Shown one piece after another: positions 50,113-59,470 of a DNA stretch of 64,000 bases. How positions within the stretch are numbered: the first letter of the stretch is position 1; the number at the start of each line of letters is the position of its first letter. Source of the stretch: Kribbella catacumbae DSM 19601. Lineage in GTDB: Bacteria > Actinomycetota > Actinomycetes > Propionibacteriales > Kribbellaceae. The position numbers were made by a program, and so were the translations under genes. The notes under the pieces are model-generated. The model was not told the DNA's origin. It made no database searches and saw only the letters and a list, made by a program, of their open reading frames with translations. The DNA lies in NCBI RefSeq assembly GCF_000372465.1, contig NZ_AQUZ01000007.1, positions 31,127-95,126 of the forward strand, given 5' to 3'.

Positions 50113-50502
50113 ATGAAGATCGCCTGGTGCGCACCGCTGCTGTTACTCGTTGCTGGCTGCTCCGGCACCCAGCAACCCCAACTCCCGCCAACAGTCACCG
50201 TCACTGCCTCGGTGACTCCACCGGCACCGCCCTCTCAGCAGCCGCCATCGGAGCCGACCACCCCGCCCACTACCGCGCGGAGCGCCGTAGTACCGGCTGT
50301 GGTCGGCCTCAATCACCAGTTGGCCCAGGACACGATGCAGGCGGCCGGCTTCTACTATCTGACCGAAGTGGATGCCACAGGCAAGGGCCGGCTGCTGGTC
50401 AACGACCGCAACTGGGTCGTCGTCAGCCAGTCTCCGGTGGGCGGCGCCACCGCCGCCCATGACAGCAAGATCGTCCTCAGTTCGAAGAAGATCGGCGAGT
50501 AG
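50113..50502 (+). CDS. PASTA-domain lipoprotein
   Basis: A 129-aa protein. The signal peptide ends in LLLLVAGCSG, a lipobox, so the protein is lipid-anchored at the outer face of the membrane. A Pro/Thr-rich linker follows to about residue 60, then VPAVVGLNHQLAQDTMQAAG to the end forms one PASTA domain. PASTA domains bind peptidoglycan or beta-lactams, usually in Ser/Thr kinases and PBPs. The role is inferred from the fold, and the gene seems to be transcribed alone. Confidence 0.85.
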   Translation: MKIAWCAPLLLLVAGCSGTQQPQLPPTVTVTASVTPPAPPSQQPPSEPTTPPTTARSAVVPAVVGLNHQLAQDTMQAAGFYYLTEVDATGKGRLLVNDRNWVVVSQSPVGGATAAHDSKIVLSSKKIGE

Positions 50503-50652
50503 CCCCTGTCTCGTCGGAAATTCCGCGCCTTGGCGTGGTTGCGCCATGTCGCAGGGACGGCAGTGGTGGACAGGCTACGGACGCGGGTTCCGGTTGCAGA
50601 CTCACTCAGAAGAGGTGCCCTGCCCCCTACCTCTCTCGAAGGAGATCTGCCC

Positions 50653-53600
50653 ATGTCCTCCGTACCTGTGCCGTCTAGGAAGGTCGCCGCCACCCTTGCG
50701 GCTGCTCTGGCGCTCAGTGTCGCCGCGGTGATCCCCGCCGGCGCTGCGCCGCCACCCGCCACTCCCCGCGCGACCGGCGTACCGGCCAAGTCGTCCGTCA
50801 CCCTGATCACCGGTGACGTCGTGGAGATCGCCGACGCCGGCGGCGGGAAGAAGGCCGCCAGTGTGCGCCCGGCTCCCGGCCGCGAGCGGATCGCCTTCCA
50901 CACCATCGAGGTCGACGGTGGCCTCCGGGTGCTGCCGAGCGATGCCGTGCCGTACATCTCGACCGGCGTACTCGATGCCGACCTCTTCGACGTGGACGAA
51001 CTGATCGCCGACGGCTTCGGCGACTCCTCCGCCACGACACTGCCACTGATCATCCGGTACGCCGATCCGTCCGCCGCCCGCGCCCAGTCGCTGACCGGTA
51101 CGACGACCACGCGCGCGCTCGACTCGATCGGTGGTGCGGCGGTCAGTGCGGCCAAGGACGAACTGCCCGAGCTGTGGAAGTCGCTCGAGCCGACCCAGAA
51201 CGCCCGCGCGCTGAGCCGGGGGATCGCGAAGATCTGGCTCGACGGCAAGGTCCGTCCGGTGCTCGACAAGAGCGTGGCGCAGATCGGCGCACCCGCCGCG
51301 TGGCAGGCCGGGTACGAAGGCGCCGGCGTCGAGGTCGCAGTACTGGACACCGGTGTCGATGCCGGGCATCCGGACCTACAGGGCAAGGTCCAGCAGGCGG
51401 AGGACTTCTCCAGTAGCCCGACCGGCTCGGCCGACCACTTCGGCCACGGCACTCACGTCGCCGCGACGATCGCCGGCACAGGCGCCGGATCCGGTGGCAC
51501 CCGCAAGGGCGTCGCCCCGAAGGCCGACCTGCTGATCGGCAAGGTGCTCGGCGACGACGGCTACGGCTACGACTCCTGGATCATCGCCGGGATGGAGTGG
51601 GCCGCGGCCGAGGGCGCGAAGGTCGTCAACATGAGCCTCGGCGGCGGGCCGACCGACGGCACCGACCCGCTCAGCCAAGCGGTCGACCGGATCACCGCCG
51701 AGACCGGCACCCTGTTCGTGGTGGCCGCCGGCAACGACGGAGCCGACGAGTCCATCGGCACCCCCGGTACTGCGCAGTCCGCGCTCACCGTCGGCGCCGT
51801 CGACCGCAACGACGCGCTGGCCGACTTCTCCAGCCGCGGCCCCCGTCTCGGCGACAACGGGTTGAAGCCGGAGATCACCGCACCGGGCGTCGACATCGTC
51901 GCGGCCCGCGCGGCCGGTACTGCGATGGGCGAGCCGATCGACAACCTGTACACCGCGGCCTCCGGTACTTCGATGGCGACGCCGCACGTCGCCGGCTCGG
52001 CCGTGCTGCTCGCGCAGATGCACCCGGACTGGAAGGCCGACCGGATCAAGAACGCGCTGGTCAGCACCGCCAAGACGAACCAGGACCTGAGCGTCTACGC
52101 CCAGGGTTCGGGGCGGGTGGATGTCGCCCGCGCCGTCGCGCAGGGCGTGTACGCGACCGCGACGGCCGACTTCGGTCTGGTCAGCGCCGGCTCGACCAAG
52201 ACGATCACCTACAAGAACGACACCGCCGCGGCCGTGACGCTCACCCTGTCGGTCGATGTGGACAACCTGGACTCGGACAAGCCCGAGACGGACGCGCTGA
52301 CGGTGCCGAGCAGCGTCACCGTGCCGGCCGGCGGCAGCGTCGACGTACCGGCCACGCTGGATCCGGCCAAGCTCGACCGCGGTCTGTACAGCGGCTGGAT
52401 CGTTGCCACCGGCCCCAATGGCGTCGTGACGCACACTGCGGTCGGCACGCTGAAGGCCGGCCCGAAGCACACGGTCACGCTGCGCGCTGTCGACCGTGAC
52501 GGCCAGCCGACCGGCGTACCGGTGATCAGCCTGTTCGGCGACAACTCGCGGTCGGACGTGCTCGCGTGGATCCCCAACGGCGCGGCCTACACGGCCGAGG
52601 TGGAGGAGGGCACCTACCTGATCCACTCGCTGGTCGAGGACTACAACGCGGAGAACGAGAACGTCAGCCTCTTCACCGACCCGAACATCTCGGTCACCAA
52701 GGACACCGAGATCGTCATCGACGCGCGCAAGGCGGTGCCGATCACGATCACCACGCCCAAGCCGTCCGAGCAGCAGGCGGTGCTGAGCTACTACGTGCAT
52801 CGCGTGTACGGCAACGGCCGCAGCATCAGTCACGGCGTCATGCACTTCAGTACGGTCGAGCAGGTGCTGGTGACCGGCACGAAGCCCGTCACTGAGGGCA
52901 GCTTCGAGTTCTCGTCCCGCTGGCAGTTGGCCGCGCCGATCGTGCAGGCGAGCATCCAGGGCGTGACCGGGCCGCTGGACATCAACCTGTTGCACCAGTC
53001 GCCGTCGTTCGAGGGCAAGAAGCGGTTCCCGTTGGTCGCGGCCGGTTCGGACCTGCAGGGCGTCAAGGGTGCCATCGCCGTCGTCTCCACCAGCGAGGAC
53101 GGCAGTGAGGAGGAGCAGATCGCCGCGGCCGCCGCGGCCGGTGCCGCGGGCATCATCCTGGTCCGGCCGCCTGGCTGGGGGGCATGGACCGTCTGGACGC
53201 CGATCGGCGACCGCGAGCCGATCCCGGCCATGGTGACCAGCAGTGGCGACGGCCAGAAGGTGATGGACCGGGCACGGCTGGGTGGCGCGACGATCGACCT
53301 GACGCTGACCACTTCGAGCCCCTACCTGTACGACGTACAGCAGGTGTCGAGCGGCTTCATCCCGGCGAAGATCGACTACAAGGTGACCACGGCGAACAGC
53401 GCGCGGGTGACCAGCTCGTACGTGGACAACGGGGGCTTCAACTGGGCCAAGGAGCAGCGGTTCGGCTGGCGTCCGTGGCAGACGTTCTCCTGGAACGACG
53501 CCCAGCGGGTCGTCCAGACGCCGAAGGTCCGGGAGGAGTGGGTGACCACCGGTGACTCGCTCTGGCAGCACCGGGTGCACCACCTCTACACGTGGAACAA

Positions 53601-54324
53601 CATGGGGCCGTTGCTCGGCGGGCTGACCTCGCTGCCGCGCAGCTACAAGCCGGGTTCGTCCAACGAGACCTGGTTCGGCCCAGTGGTTCGGCCTGCGGCT
53701 GCTCCTGGGATCGTCTCCACCCGGACCGGGGACCGGCTGTCGTTGCGGGTGCCGGCCTTCGTGGACGCTGACGGGCACTACACCGTCGGGGAGACCACCT
53801 CTGCGTCTGCGGTGCTTAGCCGTGACGGCGCAGTGGTGGCTGAGCTGCCCGACGCGTGGGAAGACGTAGTCACGAGCAGTGGCGACGCGGCGTACAAGCT
53901 GGACCTGTCGACCGAGCGCAAGGACGAGGAGGGCGAGTGGAACTGGGGGACCAGCACTCGCACCATCTGGGACTTCCGCTCCAAGAAGGCTCCCGTCGAC
54001 AAGGGTGTGGCGCTGCCGCTACTGCAGGTCGGGTACGACGTACCGGCTGATCTGACCGGCCGGGTGGCTGCTCGGCCGCATGTGATCGGGTTCAAGGTCC
54101 AGCAGCAGGCCGGTGCGGTTGCTGCGCGGTCTACTTCGCTGCAGGCGTCGGTGTCCTTCGATGAGGGCAAGACCTGGCGTCGGATCATCACTGTCGGAGC
54201 ACTGGGTCGCTACGTGGCCGTAGTTCCGGCAGGCAAGGGGACTGTGTCGCTGAAGGTTGTTGCTGGCGACAATGCCGGCAACAAGGTGACCCAGACCGTC
54301 ATCCGGGCCTACGGGCTCAAGTAG
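50653..54324 (+). CDS. large secreted S8 subtilase with PA domain
   Basis: A 1223-aa extracellular protease. The signal peptide (VAATLAAALALSVAAVIPAG) is followed by a propeptide-like region. The catalytic triad is D232 (LDTGVDAGHPDL), H268 (FGHGTHVA) and S440 (SGTSMATPHVAGS). A PA-type insert with GAIAVVSTSEDGSEEEQI is seen near residues 800-880. The C-terminal 700 residues look beta-rich. Start ATG 50653 has AAGGAGA in good position; longer frames are shadows. The gene is followed by a terminator and a regulator read in the opposite direction. The substrate is probably extracellular protein. Confidence 0.9.
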   Translation: MSSVPVPSRKVAATLAAALALSVAAVIPAGAAPPPATPRATGVPAKSSVTLITGDVVEIADAGGGKKAASVRPAPGRERIAFHTIEVDGGLRVLPSDAVPYISTGVLDADLFDVDELIADGFGDSSATTLPLIIRYADPSAARAQSLTGTTTTRALDSIGGAAVSAAKDELPELWKSLEPTQNARALSRGIAKIWLDGKVRPVLDKSVAQIGAPAAWQAGYEGAGVEVAVLDTGVDAGHPDLQGKVQQAEDFSSSPTGSADHFGHGTHVAATIAGTGAGSGGTRKGVAPKADLLIGKVLGDDGYGYDSWIIAGMEWAAAEGAKVVNMSLGGGPTDGTDPLSQAVDRITAETGTLFVVAAGNDGADESIGTPGTAQSALTVGAVDRNDALADFSSRGPRLGDNGLKPEITAPGVDIVAARAAGTAMGEPIDNLYTAASGTSMATPHVAGSAVLLAQMHPDWKADRIKNALVSTAKTNQDLSVYAQGSGRVDVARAVAQGVYATATADFGLVSAGSTKTITYKNDTAAAVTLTLSVDVDNLDSDKPETDALTVPSSVTVPAGGSVDVPATLDPAKLDRGLYSGWIVATGPNGVVTHTAVGTLKAGPKHTVTLRAVDRDGQPTGVPVISLFGDNSRSDVLAWIPNGAAYTAEVEEGTYLIHSLVEDYNAENENVSLFTDPNISVTKDTEIVIDARKAVPITITTPKPSEQQAVLSYYVHRVYGNGRSISHGVMHFSTVEQVLVTGTKPVTEGSFEFSSRWQLAAPIVQASIQGVTGPLDINLLHQSPSFEGKKRFPLVAAGSDLQGVKGAIAVVSTSEDGSEEEQIAAAAAAGAAGIILVRPPGWGAWTVWTPIGDREPIPAMVTSSGDGQKVMDRARLGGATIDLTLTTSSPYLYDVQQVSSGFIPAKIDYKVTTANSARVTSSYVDNGGFNWAKEQRFGWRPWQTFSWNDAQRVVQTPKVREEWVTTGDSLWQHRVHHLYTWNNMGPLLGGLTSLPRSYKPGSSNETWFGPVVRPAAAPGIVSTRTGDRLSLRVPAFVDADGHYTVGETTSASAVLSRDGAVVAELPDAWEDVVTSSGDAAYKLDLSTERKDEEGEWNWGTSTRTIWDFRSKKAPVDKGVALPLLQVGYDVPADLTGRVAARPHVIGFKVQQQAGAVAARSTSLQASVSFDEGKTWRRIITVGALGRYVAVVPAGKGTVSLKVVAGDNAGNKVTQTVIRAYGLK

Positions 54325-54328
54325 TCGT

Positions 54329-54364
54329 CTGTAGCCGGGTCCCTCTCGAGAGGCCCGGCTACAG
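54329..54364. terminator. bidirectional terminator hairpin between subtilase and regulator
   Basis: CTGTAGCCGGG (54329-54339) and CCCGGCTACAG (54354-54364) form an 11-bp stem; CCTCTC and GAGAGG continue it inside. The hairpin begins 4 nt after the subtilase stop and overlaps the 3' end of the convergent regulator gene. Only a short T-run (CATTT) follows on the plus strand. Confidence 0.75.
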
Positions 54365-55336
54365 CCATTTACGGCGCGCGGCCTGGAACGCCAGACCTGT
54401 GCGGGTGTCAACGCCGGCGAGAGCCATCATGCGATCGAGACGGCGCTGGACGGTACGGCGGCTGATGCCGAGCTGGGACGCGATCGACTTGTCTGGCACC
54501 CCGGCGACGAGCAGGGACAACAGGAAGCGCTCGTTGTCGTCCAGGCCCTCCGGATCCTGAGCTTCATCGGACTGCAGCTTCACTGGAGTCGCTGCCTCCC
54601 AGTGGCTCTCGAACAGAGCGAGCAGAGCGTCCAGTAGCTGGCCCCTGCCGATCACTGCGGCCGTCGGCTCGCCGATGCCCGCTTCGTCGTCCCGTACCAG
54701 CGGGCAGACCGCAGTAGCGCGGTCGACGATCGCCAGCCGGACGGGAAGCGTCGGCAGGGCCCGCGCCTCCTCACCCCAGCTCACGCCCTCCGCGATGGTG
54801 TCCAGCTCTCCCGGAGCCTCCAACAGGGCCCGCTCGTAGATCGCCCGGTAGCGGACGCCGCGGCTGAGCGCGCCGTACTCCTCGGTGTTCTCCGCGCCCT
54901 GCATCGCCAGTGGGTTGGCGCGACAGAACCAGAGGATCTCCGTACGGGCGGACTGCTGCAGATCGCGCAGGCGGTCCCGCAGAGCGGTAGCGCCGACGAT
55001 CACCTCGACCAGGTGGTGCGCGTCCCGGCGGCTGGCACTGGCGCGGAACTCCTCACTCAACGAGGCCACCGTCTGCCGTGCGTGCTCAAGCGACTCCTGT
55101 CGCCGGAGCAACGTAGTACCGAGAGCTACGTCGGGTGGCAGTGGGCGGAACACCGGGTCGTCACCGGGCTGTACCGCGACCAGCCCCTTCGCCTGCAGTC
55201 GCTGCAGCACCTCGACCGCCTCCTGCTGCGGCAGCCGGGCGACCTCGGCGAGCTCCGCCGACCGCGCGACCGACAGGCCGACCAGCAGCCGGTACGCCTG
55301 CTCCTCGTCGGCGTCCAGCAACGATCCGTCCTGCAT
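54359..55336 (-). CDS. TrmB/LuxR-like transcriptional regulator
   Basis: A 325-aa regulator. The N-terminal part has a TrmB-type winged helix (VARSAELAEVARLPQQEAVE then VLQRLQAKGLV) and a central domain with FCRANPLAMQGAENTEEYGA; the C-terminal end (RFLLSLLVAGVPDKSIASQL then GISRRTVQRRLDRMMALAG) is a LuxR-type helix-turn-helix. Such mixed TrmB-LuxR proteins often lie beside subtilase genes in Actinobacteria and probably control them. ATG 55336 follows GAGGAGG; an upstream ATG at 55378 is less likely. Confidence 0.85.
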   Translation of the reverse strand: MQDGSLLDADEEQAYRLLVGLSVARSAELAEVARLPQQEAVEVLQRLQAKGLVAVQPGDDPVFRPLPPDVALGTTLLRRQESLEHARQTVASLSEEFRASASRRDAHHLVEVIVGATALRDRLRDLQQSARTEILWFCRANPLAMQGAENTEEYGALSRGVRYRAIYERALLEAPGELDTIAEGVSWGEEARALPTLPVRLAIVDRATAVCPLVRDDEAGIGEPTAAVIGRGQLLDALLALFESHWEAATPVKLQSDEAQDPEGLDDNERFLLSLLVAGVPDKSIASQLGISRRTVQRRLDRMMALAGVDTRTGLAFQAARRKWL

Positions 55337-55469
55337 CGTGCCCACCTCCTCGAAACTCCACCTAATCGTGGCACCCAAGTGCCGTCACGAAACGCGGATC
55401 ACGCTGTCACAACCGGTGAAAGACGCAATCGCGGACCTCCCGCCCGAGCCGCCATCGAGAGAGATCACC

Positions 55470-55643
55470 ATGAACTGGACGGACTACGCCGGCCTCGCCG
55501 GCCTGGTTGCTGCCGCAGTACTCGTCGGCTGGACGCTGCTGGGCACCAACACCACTCCTCATCGCGGCACGCCACGACACTCGGGCCAGGTTCGCTCGGG
55601 TCCCGGGCGGCACCGGGCACCAGGGCGCTCCCGGCAGCGGTGA
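55470..55643 (+). CDS. small single-pass membrane protein
   Basis: A 57-aa protein. ATG 55470 follows GAGAGAG at suitable distance. LAGLVAAAVLVGWTLLG is one transmembrane helix, and the basic tail HRGTPRHSGQVRSGPGRHR would face the cytoplasm. No family is recognised. It is upstream of, and convergent with, the YbaK gene. The assignment is moderate because of the short length. Confidence 0.5.
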   Translation: MNWTDYAGLAGLVAAAVLVGWTLLGTNTTPHRGTPRHSGQVRSGPGRHRAPGRSRQR

Positions 55644-55652
55644 CGGCGAGCC

Positions 55653-56156
55653 TCAGCTTGTGATCGACTCGATCCGCGGCTGAGCCAGTCGCACGTAGTC
55701 CTCCGTCACCAACGCCAGCGACCGGTCGAGCCGGGCGGCGTTGAAGAACAGCTCCGGTACTTCGAGGAGCTTCGGATCCACGATCAGCTCCAGCTGCTCG
55801 TGGTAGCTCACCGGCAGCACCGTGCCACTCACGCTGCCCGCGAGCTCCTCCGCGCGCGCCTTGTCGGCGAACGCGACGTAGCTGCCGCCGAGCAGTTCCT
55901 TGATGCCGTTCAGGTCCACGCGGGCGTCGCCGGGGACGACGGCGAGCACGTAGTGGCTCTTCTTCTTGCCGAGCTTGACCATCACCACGATGCACTTGGC
56001 GGCGGCCTTCAGCTCATTGCCCCGCAGGCCGCTGACCAGCTCCGTCTGCCCCTCCGGCTCGTGCTCGATCACCCGGTACCGCGCGCCGAGCGCGTCCAGT
56101 TCGCCGATCAGCCGCTCGTACGCCGGGTACACCGCAGTCTCCGTCTCACCACTCAC
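55653..56156 (-). CDS. ybaK: YbaK/prolyl-tRNA-editing-like aminoacyl-tRNA deacylase
   Basis: A 167-aa deacylase. YRVIEHEPEGQTELVSGLRG at about residues 27-46 is the conserved N-terminal part, and AAAKCIVVMVKLGKKK at about 51-66 includes the conserved lysine of YbaK/ProX editing domains that hydrolyse Cys- or Ala-tRNA(Pro). VVPGDARVDLNGIKELLGG and AFADKARAEELAG also fit. It acts in the cytoplasm to remove mischarged amino acids. It is the only gene in the stretch without a clear operon partner. Confidence 0.9.
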   Translation of the reverse strand: MSGETETAVYPAYERLIGELDALGARYRVIEHEPEGQTELVSGLRGNELKAAAKCIVVMVKLGKKKSHYVLAVVPGDARVDLNGIKELLGGSYVAFADKARAEELAGSVSGTVLPVSYHEQLELIVDPKLLEVPELFFNAARLDRSLALVTEDYVRLAQPRIESITS

Positions 56157-56255
56157 AACCCAACAACTCCTTCATCTCGGCCGCCGCGCCCACTCCAACA
56201 CGCGCCCCGCTAAACCGGTGCAGCGGGGTGGTGAGCCCGGCTATCCTCAAGCGCA

Positions 56256-56269
56256 TGGGAGCGTTCCCA
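56256..56269. promoter_or_regulatory. LacI/CebR-type operator-like palindrome
   Basis: TGGGAGCGTTCCCA differs from the CebR/LacI-type consensus TGGGAGCGCTCCCA at one position and lies 20 bp upstream of the GNAT start codon. No LacI regulator is encoded in this window, so a distant one would be needed. Confidence 0.5.
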
Positions 56270-56288
56270 CAACCTCTGGGAGGGGTTT

Positions 56289-56894
56289 ATGCCTGAGATC
56301 CGCCCGTACCGCCCGAGCGATCGCGACGCAGTCGCCGACATCTGCGTCCGCACCGCCGACAACGGCGGCGATTCCCGCTCGCTCTACCCGGACCTGGACC
56401 TGATGCCGAGCATCTTCGCGCTCCCGTACGCCGTACTGGAACCGGAACTCGCCTTCGTCCTCACCGACGACGACCACCCGGTCGGCTACATCCTCGGCAC
56501 CGCCGACACCCCCACCTTCGCCACCCGCTTCCGTACCGAGTGGCTCCCACTACTGGCCGACCGCTACCCAGCACCCACCCAGCCACCCAGCACCCCCACC
56601 GACCTGATGATCAGCCTCATGCACGACCCCGAGCGCCTGGTCATCCCCGAGGTAGCCGCCTACCCGGCCCAACTCCACATCGACCTACTCCCGCCGTACC
56701 AAGGCGCCGGCCACGGCCGAGCCCTGATGACCACCTTCCTCAACGCCCTCGCCACCGCAGGCATCCCCGCCATCCACCTCAGCATGCTCACCTCAAACAC
56801 CCCAGCCCGAGCCTTCTACGACCGGCTGACCTTCCACCACATCCCAGTCCCCAACGCCGACACAGTCACCTACCTGGGCCGCAGTACGAGCTAG
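56289..56894 (+). CDS. GNAT family N-acetyltransferase
   Basis: A 201-aa acetyltransferase. The N-terminal part IRPYRPSDRDAVADICVRTA opens the GNAT fold, and PYQGAGHGRALMTTFLNALA, then IHLSMLTSNTPARAFYDRL are the acetyl-CoA loop and the last conserved segment. The start ATG 56289 follows GGAGGGG. A LacI-type palindrome is in the promoter region, so expression may respond to a sugar signal. The substrate is unknown; some relatives act on amino sugars. Confidence 0.87.
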   Translation: MPEIRPYRPSDRDAVADICVRTADNGGDSRSLYPDLDLMPSIFALPYAVLEPELAFVLTDDDHPVGYILGTADTPTFATRFRTEWLPLLADRYPAPTQPPSTPTDLMISLMHDPERLVIPEVAAYPAQLHIDLLPPYQGAGHGRALMTTFLNALATAGIPAIHLSMLTSNTPARAFYDRLTFHHIPVPNADTVTYLGRSTS

Positions 56895-57086
56895 CTGTAC
56901 GCAGATTGGTTAGCAGTACCCACCAGCGAACCGCCACCAAAATGTTGCTGAAGCATTGGCGGGTTGCAGGACGCCAGCGGCACCCGAAAACCGACTCACC
57001 AAGGCACCAAGCCCTGGCCGCCCGACTGCCCCCGCTCGAGTGGCCGGTATGTCCAACAAGAATTTGGGTGCCCCAGCCCGATCGCT

Positions 57087-59417
57087 TCAGCGCCGAGCCC
57101 TGATTCTCGCCGCGAGCCTCGCTCTCATCAGAGCATATAAGTTCAGGTCGTTTCGACTTTCGTCGGCTATTTCAATGGCCACAGCGTATGACTGATTCGC
57201 GTAGGACTGCTTCTGTCGCTCTGTCCACGGACTGCGGCTGTGCGTTATAACCAGAAAGTAGTCACCATGGTCAGGATCCCACGGGCCATCAATAAAGTCC
57301 CGCCGCAAGAGTGTCGTAGACGACAAGACCTGTTGACCAGGGTTTAGCAGCGGCCGATTCTCACCGGAGGGTAGATCCATCCGCACACCGCCGCCCGCGG
57401 CGGCTTCAGCGCGCGTGGGCTGCCGTCGATAGATGGATTCAATCTCGGCGACCGAGATGCCTCTGACGAATTCGACACTCATAGACCCTGCGATGTACTC
57501 ACGACGCTCGCGGCGAACCGGAGGGTCGAAGGCCAAGGAGACACGAAAGGTCCGTTTGTGGACTCCTTCAGCAAACTCTGGCGGTATGGGCAGGCGGTAC
57601 AGCACGGTCGTGTCGGCATCGATTTCAGATTCTGACGTCAAGAACACACGATTGTCGTTCGAGTCGAGCACATAATCCGCATCCGGCCGCCCGTAGCCGT
57701 GCCATCGCATGCCAGGAATTCCCGCAATAGATCCGCCAGGTGGCCGAGCAGATAGTGCACAGAGAGCTCGAAGTAAATTGGACCCTGCATCTGGATAACG
57801 CTCAGCGATGCGTGCAAACTCATGCGCCACCGAAGGAGCCGAGAAACTAGTTCCATAGCTCGGCCCGACGATCCTGCCCAAATTTGGTGGAATCGCCAGG
57901 ATAGCTGCCGTCCCAGGGTCCTCTCTATCCAGGTACTCGCCATGATCCCAGGTCCAATTTCCTCCATGATGCGCGAACTCTGGTTTCAAAGTTCCCGAAC
58001 GACCTATGCCTCTGGTTGGTCCGAGCCTAGTAAAGGGGGATGGCTGACCAGCCTTCGCAATCGCTAGATCTCCCCTATTAGCGAACTCCGGCACGTCACG
58101 CTTCGCATATGATCCCACCGTCACTACAATTGCGGCGTCCCCTGGTGCAGATACGCCAGATTCATCGGCATCTAGATAGGCGGGATACCCAGTAATCACG
58201 CGCTTGTCGCGAAGATCGAACTCTCTATTTCCTGCACTCACCACTATCAAGATCTTTAGTTCTCGAGCCAGCGAATCCAACGTGAAGGTAAGTTCATCAC
58301 GTAGTGGTTCATTGCTTGCAGGAGACATTCGATTTAACGACAGGTTAATGATCCGGACGTCGCAGGCATTTACTAGCCATCGAATGGCATCTTCGATTGT
58401 CCTATGTGCAATACCAGCCACGGAGTCGCCATCCATAACTCTCGCCGACGCGACTGGGTACGGAACCGCCATCTCGCCGCCCAAGACAAGCGGGTCGAGG
58501 TCCCCCCAAATGGCGTTCGCAGCTACCGCTGTTCCGTGCATATCCCCAGTACCGAAAACGTGCGTGGCGGGGAACTCAGCTGATCCCACCAAATAAGGTC
58601 CGGTCAGGCCGTTCGATCTGTCGATGACACCATCAACGATACCGATCGCAATGGCCCCCGTTCTCGCTGGCTTCTTTGGCGCAACGGTGCTGAACAGCAT
58701 TTCTTGGCGCACACTGGCTGATAGTGGCGCCCGCACTCTTTCGACAACTGAGAGTGCAAGTAATCTATCCAGAATTTGGCGGGTAACCATCAGACGGACA
58801 ACAGTCCGATCAGGGCGTTCGTCGACACCTACAAATCGAGATCGTTCTGAAGCTGCCTCCGATCCAACTGCATTGCGGATTTCGTCAATTCTGGCGTGTA
58901 CAGTCACCTCGGTCCGCGATGGCCAGATGAGGCAATCGACAACCTGCTCACGACTGAAATCCAAAACAGATAGAGACGCGTCAGCTCTGTCCTCTGGCCC
59001 ATAGAGCTCCACACCTGTGATGTGGTCAATGAAGGATGCCCATGTTTTGGGGTGGCTCCAACTGAAATCCGCTCCGTCCGGAAGCGCCCGGTACTCCGTC
59101 ACCAATTCGGCGAGAGCTCTCCGTGCTTCGACTGGGGACATCACGAAGTAGGTCCAGCCGCGTCCCTCGCCAAGTTTCTCTAGCTTTAGCCGGCCCAGCG
59201 GACCGTCGGGTAGGCGAGTGCTTCCGACGAACTTGAGCACGATCGGCGGGCCATCGATCTCAAGATCCTGGCCGATTACATCTTCGATTGCTTGCAACTC
59301 ATCAGCAAGAGTTGCGCCATGAGACCGACGTGGAATAGGCGGCTCAACGACGGGTCTGGAGACAATCCGCCGATCAGTGAGGCGCTGCGGTTCAGGTAAC
59401 CGTAAGTGATCAGCCAT
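57087..59417 (-). CDS. S8 peptidase of the AAA-associated type
   Basis: A 776-aa subtilisin-fold protein without a signal peptide. D262 (AIGIVDGVIDRSN), H294 (FGTGDMHGTAVAA), the oxyanion Asn N397 (VVSAGNREF) and S524 (YGTSFSAPS) make a complete triad. The first 250 residues form a separate domain, not a typical propeptide, with no family recognised. The C-terminal 200 residues are beta-rich. Base composition is lower in GC than in the surroundings. It is 53 bp downstream of the AAA gene and presumably cytoplasmic, so the two may form an ATP-fed protease, analogous to ClpP with ClpX. Confidence 0.87.
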   Translation of the reverse strand: MADHLRLPEPQRLTDRRIVSRPVVEPPIPRRSHGATLADELQAIEDVIGQDLEIDGPPIVLKFVGSTRLPDGPLGRLKLEKLGEGRGWTYFVMSPVEARRALAELVTEYRALPDGADFSWSHPKTWASFIDHITGVELYGPEDRADASLSVLDFSREQVVDCLIWPSRTEVTVHARIDEIRNAVGSEAASERSRFVGVDERPDRTVVRLMVTRQILDRLLALSVVERVRAPLSASVRQEMLFSTVAPKKPARTGAIAIGIVDGVIDRSNGLTGPYLVGSAEFPATHVFGTGDMHGTAVAANAIWGDLDPLVLGGEMAVPYPVASARVMDGDSVAGIAHRTIEDAIRWLVNACDVRIINLSLNRMSPASNEPLRDELTFTLDSLARELKILIVVSAGNREFDLRDKRVITGYPAYLDADESGVSAPGDAAIVVTVGSYAKRDVPEFANRGDLAIAKAGQPSPFTRLGPTRGIGRSGTLKPEFAHHGGNWTWDHGEYLDREDPGTAAILAIPPNLGRIVGPSYGTSFSAPSVAHEFARIAERYPDAGSNLLRALCALSARPPGGSIAGIPGMRWHGYGRPDADYVLDSNDNRVFLTSESEIDADTTVLYRLPIPPEFAEGVHKRTFRVSLAFDPPVRRERREYIAGSMSVEFVRGISVAEIESIYRRQPTRAEAAAGGGVRMDLPSGENRPLLNPGQQVLSSTTLLRRDFIDGPWDPDHGDYFLVITHSRSPWTERQKQSYANQSYAVAIEIADESRNDLNLYALMRARLAARIRARR

Positions 59418-59470
59418 GTGAGAACTTCTACATCATTTGCCGATCACTGGCAATATTCGGCGACGGCAAA

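Noticed and set aside
51376..53778. Minus-strand open frame of 800 codons
   Set aside because: It is a shadow of the large subtilase; it has no start signal and no protein-like motifs.
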